A stretch of 23,822 nucleotides of DNA from CAZDXB01 sp964509335 (lineage in GTDB: Bacteria; Bacteroidota; Ignavibacteria; Kapaibacteriales; UBA2268). This document shows positions 6,585 through 15,776 of the stretch, piece after piece. The notes below the pieces were generated by a model, which saw nothing but the letters and a program-made list of their open reading frames with translations, ran no database searches and was not told the DNA's origin. Within the stretch, counting starts at the first letter, position 1, and each line of letters starts with the position of its first letter. Both the position numbers and the translations under genes were made by a program. The stretch lies in NCBI GenBank assembly GCA_964509335.1, contig CAZDXB010000037.1, forward strand, positions 1-23,822, read 5' to 3'.

Positions 6585-9269
6585 TTACCTTTTATTTATT
6601 GTTAAACCTATGACGTTTCCGTAGTTAAAGATATATTTTTCAGATTCATAGAGTCCGTCTTCCATTTCGATTGCAAAGTAATTACGAAAATGTTTATGTT
6701 CTTTCCTATACTCTTCCCAATAAGAGGGAGAAATGGAATCGAGACTGTTCCTAAAGTAATCCGCTTGTAAACTGACGCCGTTATAAAGAAAATCCTCTAT
6801 GTTAGCTTTATTTATATCGACCAATTCTTGTTCCCTTTTCAAGAATACGCCGTCTCCTTTTCTTTCAATTAAAACAAAAGAAATCGACGGTTCCCCAAGT
6901 CTTGTTTTCATAACGTTATAGGGATGCTTGTGATTTTCTTCAGGCATAGGTTTATCTTCGTCTTCAAAAAGAAATTCCATATCTTTCGGTAGATATATTC
7001 CATTCTCTGTTTTAATATTTCGCGAAGATTTCTTTAAGTTCAAGAACGAATTCAAAGATTTCTTTATCAATTCAATAGCTTCGTCGTTTAATTCTAATTT
7101 ATTATATAATTCATTCTTATCAAAATCATATACCCCTTCCACCAATTCTCTGTAATCTTTCGGCAAAATCCATTTATCGTATTCCTTCAAGAGAAAATAT
7201 GTTCTAAAGATAATGATTTTCTCGTAAACTGCCGAAAGTTCATTTGGTTCAGGCAATCCGTTTTCGTCGGTTTTCGGCGTAATAATATTAAGAACCGCGC
7301 CTTTTAAACCGCTCGGTCTTTCTCGTTTGTGCCTTTGCAGTCGTCCGGCTCTTTGAATTAAAAGGTCAATCGGGGCTATGTCGGTGTACATTACGTCAAA
7401 GTCTAAATCGAGACTTTGCTCAATGACTTGCGTGGCGACAATAATAGCTCCTTTATTACGCTCGCCGCTTTTACCGAATCGTTCTAATACGTCCTTTTCG
7501 ATTCTCTCTCTATCGCCGAAGGTATATCTTGAATGGAAAATTTTTAAATCGAAATCGTAATTACGTTCGTTTTTCAGCTCTTTTATCTTGCTATAAATCT
7601 CTTGACAACGCTTAACGGAATTGACGATATAAGCCGCGTCTCGACCTTCCTTGGCGTCCTCGATTAACGAATTAATAATCCGCTCGTCTTCTCGCTCTGT
7701 TAGTTTTATTATTATTTCTCTATAACGTTCGCTTTCATAATTTTTGTAAGCGATTTGATTTTTACTTATAGACGTAATGAGCGGATAACGGTTCTCTTCT
7801 ACGCTATCTGTGTTTTGGCAATCCCAAGCCGCCGTTAAGCTTTTTTTCATACTTTTCGGAAGCGTAGCCGATAAAATTATTACGTTAGATTTCATAGCTT
7901 TCAACCACTTAAGCAAATGCGCAAGCAACTCCGACATATAACTATCGTACGCGTGAACCTCGTCGAAAATTATCGTTTTGCCTGCTAATCCGAAAAGTCT
8001 TAAAAAGAAATGTTTTACGTTCAGCACGCTTAAGAATGACTGATCGACAGTGCCGACTCCGTAAGGAGCCGTCAGGCTACGTTTTGACGGCAAGAACCAT
8101 TCGGCGGCGTAAGCTGATAAATCTTCGTTTTTATTTACATAATCTCTAGATTTATTAAAATTCTCGATTAGTTTTTTCATTAGCTCGCTCAAAAAACTTA
8201 GACTGTGGGACAACATAAGATTAGCGGGGCTTTTACGCTTATCGTGCGCGTTATCGAGAAATTCCTCTAGGCGCGTATGTATAGCGTTGCTGGTCGCCAT
8301 GGTCGGCATTGCCGTATATATACCCCGATTATATTGAGAAGCCTGTTGCTTTGCGGCTAAATAAAACGCCGCTTCTGTTTTTCCGTCGCCGGTTGGAGCT
8401 TCTATTATCGTTAAAGAAGGCTCCGAAAAATTTGGCGTTTTCTGAATCTCGGCTTGAAGGTTGTTTGGCTCTTTAAAATTCTTGTCCTTAAAGTAATCGA
8501 GAAAAGCTTTGTCTTTTAGATTTGAAGCGTCCGAGAGTCCCTTTTTTCGTAAATACGACTTAGCTATATCTAAAGACTTATTTCGATATTCACTTATATT
8601 TAACTCAGAATCTGCTTGGAGAAAGAAATCTTTATCGGAAGCAATCCAATCGCAAAATGTAACAAAGCCGCTAAATATTAAATACATAGCGGGATTTTTA
8701 ACTTTATAAAAAGAAAGGTCGCGAATATGAAATTGATTTTTCAGTTCGTCGATTATTGCAAACTGCGTATCCTGCCACTTTCTATCGCCGATATTATTAA
8801 TATTGTCGTCGAACCTATTATTTGTAAAAACCGTTCCGTGATGCATAGCGAGATATTTGGCGAACTTTGAAATATCGGTAAATCCGTTTCGCTCTTCGTC
8901 CCAATTCATCAGGATAATCCCCGAATCCATAGCGTGGCTTTTGTATTCCGGCAGTTTTGAGAAACTATATCCTAGACGCGCTAACTTTTCTTTCGTTAGC
9001 TGTTCTTTAAGTTGAAACTGAGGCGTAGCTTTTCCAATATCGTGCAACGCCGCAAGAAAAGATAAATAGTTTGCGGATTGTTTGTCTTCTACGTCGTCGG
9101 CGAGAAACGACTTGAAAAATCTACCGACTCCGGCTTCAAGCAATGTCCGCGAAACAGACGCTACGTCAATCATATGCGCCCATAAAGGGTGAATGGCTTT
9201 CTTTTCGCCGTCGTAAAAAGTTTTGCCCCAGAGAGATTTCCAATACCGAGATTTTAACGAATAGTCCAT
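6585..9269 (-). CDS. cas3: CRISPR-associated HD nuclease-helicase Cas3, type I-E
   Basis: Cas3 is recruited by target-bound Cascade and nicks, unwinds and degrades the DNA. The protein has 894 residues from the chosen ATG. The N-terminal HD domain contains WAHM (His32) and LHDIGK (His76-Asp77), so the nuclease site appears intact. The SF2 helicase follows: Walker A APTGDGKT (291-298), DEVH box (436-439), SAT (467-469) and motif VI QRAGR (639-643), then the Cas3 C-terminal domain. The frame extends upstream through an ATG and a TTG (to 9320), but the Bacteroidota-type promoter at 9291-9321 would start transcription near 9285. ATG 9269, giving MDYSLKSRYWKSLWGKT, is therefore preferred despite a weak ribosome site (AGAAAG). 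It is the first gene of the cas operon. Confidence 0.96.
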   Translation of the reverse strand: MDYSLKSRYWKSLWGKTFYDGEKKAIHPLWAHMIDVASVSRTLLEAGVGRFFKSFLADDVEDKQSANYLSFLAALHDIGKATPQFQLKEQLTKEKLARLGYSFSKLPEYKSHAMDSGIILMNWDEERNGFTDISKFAKYLAMHHGTVFTNNRFDDNINNIGDRKWQDTQFAIIDELKNQFHIRDLSFYKVKNPAMYLIFSGFVTFCDWIASDKDFFLQADSELNISEYRNKSLDIAKSYLRKKGLSDASNLKDKAFLDYFKDKNFKEPNNLQAEIQKTPNFSEPSLTIIEAPTGDGKTEAAFYLAAKQQASQYNRGIYTAMPTMATSNAIHTRLEEFLDNAHDKRKSPANLMLSHSLSFLSELMKKLIENFNKSRDYVNKNEDLSAYAAEWFLPSKRSLTAPYGVGTVDQSFLSVLNVKHFFLRLFGLAGKTIIFDEVHAYDSYMSELLAHLLKWLKAMKSNVIILSATLPKSMKKSLTAAWDCQNTDSVEENRYPLITSISKNQIAYKNYESERYREIIIKLTEREDERIINSLIEDAKEGRDAAYIVNSVKRCQEIYSKIKELKNERNYDFDLKIFHSRYTFGDRERIEKDVLERFGKSGERNKGAIIVATQVIEQSLDLDFDVMYTDIAPIDLLIQRAGRLQRHKRERPSGLKGAVLNIITPKTDENGLPEPNELSAVYEKIIIFRTYFLLKEYDKWILPKDYRELVEGVYDFDKNELYNKLELNDEAIELIKKSLNSFLNLKKSSRNIKTENGIYLPKDMEFLFEDEDKPMPEENHKHPYNVMKTRLGEPSISFVLIERKGDGVFLKREQELVDINKANIEDFLYNGVSLQADYFRNSLDSISPSYWEEYRKEHKHFRNYFAIEMEDGLYESEKYIFNYGNVIGLTINKR

Positions 9270-9290
9270 CTTTCTATTTAATTTATTATA

Positions 9291-9321
9291 CAAATTTAAA
9301 TTTATCATTTGATTACACAAA
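9291..9321 (-). promoter_or_regulatory. Bacteroidota-type promoter of the cas operon
   Basis: On the minus strand TTTG (9321-9318) is followed by exactly 19 bases and then TAAATTTG (9298-9291). This matches the -33 TTTG and -7 TAnnTTTG elements known for the primary sigma factor of Bacteroidota. The expected transcript start is about 4-8 nt downstream (near 9285), leaving a 5' leader of some 16 nt before the cas3 ATG. A TATAAT hexamer (9290-9285) also lies there but lacks a matching -35 box. The pattern is seen in the sequence; its activity is inferred. Confidence 0.6.
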
Positions 9322-9868
9322 TATCAAAACAAAATTCAAGATAAAAACAAAAGCGACAAATATTGTCGTCGTTAATCTTAGTTGCAACTGTCCCTAATCA
9401 TTAGTTCGATATTTAATAATCTGCGCTATCTCTGCGCCCCTCTTCGGTTACCATCCCGACCTGTCGGGACCGTGTTTAGCTTGAATTCTTTGCTGTAGCT
9501 CTTTCTTTTGTTCGAATCCATTTTTAGTCTCTTTTCAGATGGTAATATAATAAATTATTGCCGCCTTAGCTAAGTAGCGCGTAAAATTGGGTGCGGTTTA
9601 CTTTTCATATGAAATAATATCCTTTTCAACGCTTTAAGATTTTTAACTATCAATAATAAGAAAATCTTGCTTTTTTGACGTTTACTTATTATCTTAATTA
9701 GTGATTTGCAAAACGTGAAAAAATAAAAAGTTAAGGGTGAGTAATAAATAGAAATTACAGATAGAGTATATATTTAAATGAGTTGAGTTCAGCGAAGGAT
9801 ATTACTTCGGGGATCCTTGTGAAATATACTAAATAAAGACTGCGACTTTAAGTTAGAGAGAAGAGATT
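9322..9868. other. Divergent non-coding region between cas operon and envelope cluster
   Basis: No convincing gene is present. The stretch is mostly AT-rich and must hold regulatory sequence for the rightward gene at 9869. Visible elements are a GC-rich hairpin at 9454-9469, a 12-bp palindrome TTTCATATGAAA at 9603-9614, an AT-rich inverted repeat AAGATTTT/AAAATCTT (9636-9643 with 9661-9668), and AAGGAT/ATCCTT (9795-9800 with 9813-9818). TATATTTA at 9769-9776 is close to the Bacteroidota -7 element, but I see no partner TTTG at the right distance, so I do not call a promoter. The ribosome site for the gene at 9869 is probably GAGAGAAGAG. Confidence 0.5.
9454..9469. repeat. Short GC-rich palindrome, possible dispersed element
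   Basis: TCCCGA-CCTG-TCGGGA forms a perfect 6-bp stem with a 4-base loop inside otherwise AT-rich intergenic DNA. There is no T-run after it on either strand, so it is not a standard terminator. Its composition differs from the surroundings, as with small dispersed palindromic elements, but no second copy occurs in this window. Confidence 0.35.
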
Positions 9869-12031
9869 ATGAGAAAGATTGTGATTTTCGTTTTAGTTTT
9901 TTTGTTTTGTTTTCAAGGCTCGCTATTATCCAATGGCGAGTCGGAACAAAAATCGAACGCTAAGTACGGTTTATATTCTCATTACGGCATAAACACGCAT
10001 TCAGCCGACTTTTACAAATTAAAGGGAATACCGAACTGCTGTCCTCAATTCGAAATCGGAACAGGTCTGGGTTTCGACTTAGGCATTCTTTACGAACGGA
10101 AGCTAAGCGAAGTTTTTTGGTTTGGCGGCAGATTAGGAATAACAACCTTAGACGGCGAATTAATCAGAGAAGAAGAAACGACTATAATCCTCGACTCAGG
10201 CTTTACCGACGGTATATTTGAGCACAAGTTGTCGGGCGATTTTTTGAATATAGGCGTCGAACCTTCTATTATCTTTAATCCTTTCGGAGAGCTTTTGATA
10301 TCGTTTGGCGCTAGATTGGGAGCGAATATAAATCAAAAATACGACCAAATTGAAAAAATAGTTTCTCCTAAAGGCGTTGGAACGTTTATCGATTCTACGG
10401 GCAACGACTCTCATAGCCGAAAGCGAAATGAATTCTCTGGCGATATACCGAACTCGGCTCCATTCCAAATAGGGTTAATAGGCGGCGTCAGTTACGAATT
10501 ACCATTGAATAGCCAGGGAAGTTTTATTCTCGCTCCGGAAGTTACGTATTACTTTCCGCTAGTTGAACTGGTCGAAAATACTAACTGGAAAGTAAACAGC
10601 CTCCGAGGAGGCATAGCTATTAAATATAGACCCGTTTTTAAACCTTCGAAAGAAAAGAAGTTCAGAAAGGAAAAATTTATAGACACCGTTGAAATAGAAA
10701 CCGACGAAGTCGCCGAAAGCAGAATTGTTCAAGGAAAGGGCGATATAAGTTCAGAAACGATAGAAACCGAAACTGAAATTATTGAAAGCAAAATCCTGAA
10801 GCGGACAGACACTTTACTAACGCCAAAAAGATACAAGCTCCGAGGTAGTATTGTCGCTGTGGGCGTGGATAGCATAGGCGAAGAAATCCCCAATCCCATA
10901 TTTACAATAGAAGAATATGTATCGAATAGACTCGACCCGTTGCTTAATTACGTGTTTTTTGCGAACAACTCATCTGAATTACCGGACAGATATAATTTGC
11001 TCTCGCAAGCCGAAACCAAGCGATTTGAGATAGATAGCTTATTCAGAGAATCGACAATAGATATTTATTATAATATCTTAAATATCGTTGGCAAAAGAAT
11101 GACGGAGTATCCGACCGCTAATCTAACGCTCGTCGGATGCAACTCGGGAGTGGGAGAAGAAAAGAACGACAGAGATTTATCGAGAAAACGAGCCGAAGAA
11201 GTCAAAGACTACCTTGTCAATGTCTGGAAGATATCGTCCGACCGTATAAATCTTCAAAATAGAAATCTTCCTAATAAGGCTTCAACGCCAATCCGCGAAG
11301 ACGATAAAATTGCAGAAAATCGAAGAGTCGAGATTTACTCCGACAGCTACAATATAACAAAACCGGTTTTCATCGAAAAGATTGACCGCTGGGCTAGCCC
11401 GCCTATAGCAAGATTTAAAGCGGAAGCCAAAGCGGAAGCGGGGTTGAAAAGTTGGGAAATAACGGCGTATCAATCTACCGCGCCTTACGATAGATTCGTT
11501 AAAAGAGGCGGAAAATCGCTTCCCGACAAAGTCGATTGGAAGCTAGAAAAGTTCCAGAAAATAACTCCTAAATTTCCCAAAAAAATTATTTACAATCTAA
11601 AATTGGAAGATAAAAAAGGCAATCAAAGAACGATAACGAACAAAACGCTTCCGATAAAAGTAATCACCGTTAGACAGAAACGCAGAGAAAAAATCGGCGA
11701 TTACGAAATAGAACGTTTTAGTTTGATACTTTTCGACTTTGATAAAGCTAGAATACTAGGGAAGAATAAAAAAATAGTCGATTTCATCAAGAGTAGAATC
11801 AAGCCCGAATCGGAAATAGAAATAAGCGGTTTTACCGATAGGACGGGCAGCTCCGATTATAACAAAAGACTCTCGGAGAGGCGCGCAAAATCCGCAAAAA
11901 AAGCGTTTAACCGACCGGACGCGACCGCTCGCGGTATTGGCGAGGAAAGATTATTATACGAAAACGAACTTCCCGAAGGCAGATTCTATTGCAGAACCGT
12001 GAAAATAGTTGTAAAAACAAAAGTTAATTAA
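9869..12031 (+). CDS. Outer-membrane beta-barrel protein with two OmpA-like domains
   Basis: This 720-residue envelope protein is not a named family member known to me. A Sec signal peptide (MRKIVIFVLVFLFCFQGSLLS) leads into a beta-strand-rich region (about 33-255) with alternating aromatic and glycine strands like an outer-membrane barrel. A charged Glu/Thr/Lys linker follows (about 256-312), then an OmpA-like domain (about 358-492), a beta-rich spacer (about 495-610) and a second OmpA-like domain (about 615-716). The second has GFTDRTG with Asp657 and Arg672, the spacing of the diaminopimelate-binding pair of OmpA. The first has GCNS, with Ser426 at the Asp position, though Arg441 is kept. 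The last 370 residues are paralogous to the protein at 15777. The next gene begins 18 bp downstream, so an operon is likely. Role inferred: barrel and peptidoglycan tether for the secreted partner. Confidence 0.8.
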   Translation: MRKIVIFVLVFLFCFQGSLLSNGESEQKSNAKYGLYSHYGINTHSADFYKLKGIPNCCPQFEIGTGLGFDLGILYERKLSEVFWFGGRLGITTLDGELIREEETTIILDSGFTDGIFEHKLSGDFLNIGVEPSIIFNPFGELLISFGARLGANINQKYDQIEKIVSPKGVGTFIDSTGNDSHSRKRNEFSGDIPNSAPFQIGLIGGVSYELPLNSQGSFILAPEVTYYFPLVELVENTNWKVNSLRGGIAIKYRPVFKPSKEKKFRKEKFIDTVEIETDEVAESRIVQGKGDISSETIETETEIIESKILKRTDTLLTPKRYKLRGSIVAVGVDSIGEEIPNPIFTIEEYVSNRLDPLLNYVFFANNSSELPDRYNLLSQAETKRFEIDSLFRESTIDIYYNILNIVGKRMTEYPTANLTLVGCNSGVGEEKNDRDLSRKRAEEVKDYLVNVWKISSDRINLQNRNLPNKASTPIREDDKIAENRRVEIYSDSYNITKPVFIEKIDRWASPPIARFKAEAKAEAGLKSWEITAYQSTAPYDRFVKRGGKSLPDKVDWKLEKFQKITPKFPKKIIYNLKLEDKKGNQRTITNKTLPIKVITVRQKRREKIGDYEIERFSLILFDFDKARILGKNKKIVDFIKSRIKPESEIEISGFTDRTGSSDYNKRLSERRAKSAKKAFNRPDATARGIGEERLLYENELPEGRFYCRTVKIVVKTKVN

Positions 12032-12049
12032 AATAAATTGGAAAAAAAT

Positions 12050-15000
12050 ATGAAAAAAGCGATTTACTTGATAGCTATACTGTTTTGCCACACGGCGTTC
12101 GGGCAGTCCTTCTCTGTCTTTGATGTTGACGCCTCGAACTTCCCGATTGTAAAAGCGAAATTCTGGGCTTTCGACTCGAACGGCGACCAAATTACGAATT
12201 TTTCAACATCCGACTTTGAAGTTACCGAAGACGGCGTCCAACGCGACGTCTTGAGCGTTTATTGTCCGCCGTACGAACCAAAAGCTTTATCGAGCGTATT
12301 AGTGATGGACGCTTCCGGTTCGATGGGAGGAGGTAATTTAGGTTTAGCGAAAGAAGCGGCGAGAGCGTGGATAGAGGGATTGCTAGGCGAATCCGAATGC
12401 GCTATTACCGCGTTCAATACATCGAATTATTTCGTTCAGGATTTTACAACCGACAAAAGTTTACTAAAACAAAGAGCTAATTCGTTGTTTGCGGGTGGAG
12501 GCACTGATTATAACGCGGCGTTTTTGTATCAAATGGCGGGCGGTATTCCCACAGCTAAAAAAGGCAATTATAAACGCGTTGTGGTTTTTTTATCGGACGG
12601 AATGCCTAATTTTGAACCTGAAACCCAAGAAATTATACGTCAAGCAAAAGCTAACAGTATTATTGTATATGCAGTTACGCTATGGATGTCCTGTCCACAA
12701 TCCCTTAAAAATATTTCTAATCAAACGGGCGGGCAATGGTTTGAAAACGTAACGACCGTCGAGCAGGCGCGACAAATATATCAAACGATACTACAGACCG
12801 CTCAAGGCGGCGAACCTTGCGAAATCGAGTGGGAAAGCGAAGTCAATTGCGAAGCTGAAAGAAACTGCGAAATGACCTGTCTTCCATTAGCTAAATCAGA
12901 AAACTTTAGTTATGATGTGGAAAAAGAGAACATTGCGAGATTGGAAGTTGATCCAATTTGTATATCTTTCGGGGGGGTAGAACCTGGAAAGAGCAAAAAG
13001 ATGTTCGTAACATTTACCGCTCTTAATAAAGCGTTCAACATAATCAACATCAAGTCGACTAATTCTAGTTTTAGTGTTAGTAAAAAAAGTTTTTCTTTAA
13101 GCGAAGGAGAAAGCGATACAGTAGAAATTACTTTTTCACCTATAGATAGTACAGATGCATTTTCTAATTTTTTAATAGAATCGGAACCTTGCAATAATTA
13201 TCTATACGCTTTTGGAGGTTTTCCTCCAATGCAAAATACTTTAAAATTAACTCATCCGAATGGAGGTGAGAAATTTATCGTAGGTACTGATACAATAATT
13301 ACTTGGGAAGGGATCCCCCAAAAGGATACTGTTTTACTTGAATATAGTATAGACGACGGAAACACTTGGGAAAACGTAAGCAATAATGCTACAGATTTGA
13401 GTTATAACTGGAAAAATATACCGCTTCCTACAAGCAATGAATGTTTAATGAAAGTTAAACAGAAAATATCTATCGATACTGTATTAACGCTCTATGGACA
13501 TAATGGTGGAGTTCAAAGTGTTTCTTGGAGTCCAGACGGCACAAAAATCGCTTCTGGAAGTGAATACGGCAAAATTAAGATTTGGAACTTTATGACTAGC
13601 TCGTGTATTAACACACTTTCACAAAAAGATTTTGTGTACAGTGTTTCTTGGAGTCCAGACGGCACAAAAATCGCTTCTGGAAGTTGGGACAAAACAGTCA
13701 AAATATGGAATCCATCGTCTGGCGATATAATAAGCACACTTTCCGGGCATCATTTTGGGATTTATTGTATTTCTTGGAGTCCAGACGGTACAAAAATTGC
13801 ATCTGGGAGTGCTGATCAAATAGTAATGATATGGAATGCAAATACGGGCATTTGTATCGATAAACTTTTTGGACATAGAAATTCTGTTAAAAGTGTAACT
13901 TGGAGTCCAGATGGTTCTCAAATCGCTTCGGGGAGCATAGACGAAACAATTAAAATATGGAATTTCTCAACAGGCAAATGTATTGATACGCTTATTGGGC
14001 ATCACACTAGTATACAAAGCGTAGCTTGGAGTCCAGATGGTTCTCAAATCGCTTCGGGAAGCGGTGATTACACAATAAAGATATGGAATTTGACAACTGG
14101 TGAGTGTATACGAACGCTTTCGGGACACTCAGGTCAAGTAAATACTATAGCTTGGAGTCCAGATGGTTCTCAAATCGCTTCGGGAAGCGGCGATTACACA
14201 ATAAAGATATGGAATTTGACAACTGGTGAGTGTATACGAACGTTATTTGGGCATAACGATGAAGTAAGGAGCATTTCCTGGAACCCTGACGGGACTAGCA
14301 TTGTATCGGGAAGTCTTGATAAAACTGTAAAGGTATGGAACTTGAATTGGAATAAAGGACAAGAAGACGTTTCCGACTCTCTTTGGTCAATAGTCGCTCC
14401 AGAAATTCAAGCTATCGACGTAGATATGGGAAAAGTTATAGTTAGCGATATAAAGGATTCTGTTGTAAAAGCTTTTTTAACTAATACCGGTTCTTATTCC
14501 TGCCGAGTCGATTCAATCTTTATCGAAGGAGAGGACGCAAATCAATTCAATATTATTTCGGGCATTCCGCCTTTTGCTATTCCCGCAGACGGCGAAAAAG
14601 CCGTTGAATTTAGTTTCTATCCTACATCCGTCGGCGTTAAAAACGCTAGTATTGTTATTTTCACTCAAGCCGATACGCTCCGTCAAAGTATAACTGGCGA
14701 AGGGATACAACCTAGTTTAGCCGTTTTGGAGAATCTAATCGACTTCGGAATAGTCGAAGTGGGAAATATAAAAGACAGCTTACAAGCCATAACGATAAAA
14801 AATATAGGCTCCGCGCCTTTACAAATAAACTCTACGAAATTAAACAAGATAAACGACGTGGATTTCTCAACTCTCGCCGGCGGAGGAGCTTTTATTCTAA
14901 ATCCGGGCGACACTTGCAAAATGGACTTGAGGTTTGAGCCAGGCAATATAGGAAGAAAAAGCGGAATACTTGAATTTTATTACAACGACATAGGTAGTCC

Positions 15001-15712
15001 AGCTATAGTTCAACTTTACGGAGAGGGGATTTTAACGGCTTCCGCTTTAGCAGTCATACAAGCCGACAGCGCGAAAGCCTACCCCGGCGACGAAATAGAA
15101 ATTCCGATAATACTAAAAAACAAAGAAAGCATTCAATCTTCCGGCGCGACAAGTTTGAAAACCGACTTATTATACAATCCAACACTATTGTGGGCTTTAG
15201 ATTATCAGAAACAAAACATCGACGAAACTACAGCAAAGATAACTTTGGGCAATTTGCCGGTCGGTATTAACGAGGGCGAACCGCTAACGAATGTTCGCTT
15301 CAAGGTCGGATTAGGAAACGCCGAGGAGTGCGATTTGACGCTATCGAACGCAGAAGCGGTCGGCGGGACGGCGGATATAACAACAATTAACGGGCATTTC
15401 CGCTTGCTCGGAATTTGCCGTGAAGGCGGCGACCGGCTTATTAATCCAAACGACAGAGTTCAACTAAATATATCGCCGAACCCGAGCGAAGAGTTGATTA
15501 AAGTTAAGTTCAATTTAATAGAGAAAGGAAAGACTGAGATAAAACTAGTTAATATGTTAGGAAAAACGATGAAGTTGAAAACGTACAAAAATTCGCGTCT
15601 TGGTCTAGGCGAAGCGGTATTCGAGACGAGCGCCCTGCCGCAAGGCGTTTATTACATTATATTAAGGACGCCGACCGAGGTATATTCAAGAGCCGTGGAA
15701 ATTTTGAAATAG
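12050..15712 (+). CDS. Secreted VWA / WD40 / choice-of-anchor-D protein with T9SS sorting domain
   Basis: This 1220-residue protein is probably displayed on the cell surface. Order: signal peptide (MKKAIYLIAILFCHTAFGQ); VWA domain (about 81-260) with a full MIDAS (DASGS, GGTD, LSDG); a choice-of-anchor-D-like Ig domain (about 297-390); a Kre9/KNH-like domain with HPNGGE and YSIDDGNTW (about 397-472); seven WD40 repeats (about 479-770), enough for one propeller; two more choice-of-anchor-D-like domains (about 782-995); a cohesin-like domain (about 997-1120); and a type A T9SS C-terminal domain (NISPNPSEE to the end). An upstream in-frame TTG at 12038 exists, but ATG 12050, with GGA upstream, gives a clean signal peptide. 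MIDAS and propeller suggest ligand or protein binding. It is flanked by two OmpA-type envelope genes. Confidence 0.85.
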   Translation: MKKAIYLIAILFCHTAFGQSFSVFDVDASNFPIVKAKFWAFDSNGDQITNFSTSDFEVTEDGVQRDVLSVYCPPYEPKALSSVLVMDASGSMGGGNLGLAKEAARAWIEGLLGESECAITAFNTSNYFVQDFTTDKSLLKQRANSLFAGGGTDYNAAFLYQMAGGIPTAKKGNYKRVVVFLSDGMPNFEPETQEIIRQAKANSIIVYAVTLWMSCPQSLKNISNQTGGQWFENVTTVEQARQIYQTILQTAQGGEPCEIEWESEVNCEAERNCEMTCLPLAKSENFSYDVEKENIARLEVDPICISFGGVEPGKSKKMFVTFTALNKAFNIINIKSTNSSFSVSKKSFSLSEGESDTVEITFSPIDSTDAFSNFLIESEPCNNYLYAFGGFPPMQNTLKLTHPNGGEKFIVGTDTIITWEGIPQKDTVLLEYSIDDGNTWENVSNNATDLSYNWKNIPLPTSNECLMKVKQKISIDTVLTLYGHNGGVQSVSWSPDGTKIASGSEYGKIKIWNFMTSSCINTLSQKDFVYSVSWSPDGTKIASGSWDKTVKIWNPSSGDIISTLSGHHFGIYCISWSPDGTKIASGSADQIVMIWNANTGICIDKLFGHRNSVKSVTWSPDGSQIASGSIDETIKIWNFSTGKCIDTLIGHHTSIQSVAWSPDGSQIASGSGDYTIKIWNLTTGECIRTLSGHSGQVNTIAWSPDGSQIASGSGDYTIKIWNLTTGECIRTLFGHNDEVRSISWNPDGTSIVSGSLDKTVKVWNLNWNKGQEDVSDSLWSIVAPEIQAIDVDMGKVIVSDIKDSVVKAFLTNTGSYSCRVDSIFIEGEDANQFNIISGIPPFAIPADGEKAVEFSFYPTSVGVKNASIVIFTQADTLRQSITGEGIQPSLAVLENLIDFGIVEVGNIKDSLQAITIKNIGSAPLQINSTKLNKINDVDFSTLAGGGAFILNPGDTCKMDLRFEPGNIGRKSGILEFYYNDIGSPAIVQLYGEGILTASALAVIQADSAKAYPGDEIEIPIILKNKESIQSSGATSLKTDLLYNPTLLWALDYQKQNIDETTAKITLGNLPVGINEGEPLTNVRFKVGLGNAEECDLTLSNAEAVGGTADITTINGHFRLLGICREGGDRLINPNDRVQLNISPNPSEELIKVKFNLIEKGKTEIKLVNMLGKTMKLKTYKNSRLGLGEAVFETSALPQGVYYIILRTPTEVYSRAVEILK
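13498..14356 (+). repeat. Seven in-frame WD40 units with near-identical DNA
   Basis: The units follow a 126-bp period (42 residues), except for 123 bp between units 1 and 2. Each contains a form of SWSPDGxxIASGS...IKIWN; the last reads SWNPDG. Units 5 and 6 are almost the same DNA: 14025-14116 and 14151-14242 differ at one position. Units 1 and 2 share a long identical block around GTGTTTCTTGGAGTCCAGAC. Such identity at silent sites shows recent duplication or gene conversion. Confidence 0.93.
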
Positions 15713-15776
15713 AATATCTTAGTTTTATTTATAGATTGTATGAAAATGTTGTTGTATTAATAAAAGAAATAAAAAA

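Noticed and set aside
9270..9320. Longer cas3 starting at TTG 9320 or ATG 9308
   Set aside because: These codons lie at or downstream of the -33 element and before the predicted transcript start, and neither has a ribosome site.
9454..9469. GC hairpin read as a rho-independent terminator
   Set aside because: No T-run follows on either strand and no gene ends nearby.
12038..12049. TTG start for the VWA/WD40 protein
   Set aside because: It would put MEKN before a normal signal peptide; ATG 12050 with GGA upstream is better.
13513..13921. Antisense ORFs across the WD40 region
   Set aside because: They are periodic shadows of the repeated WD40 DNA with no ribosome sites.
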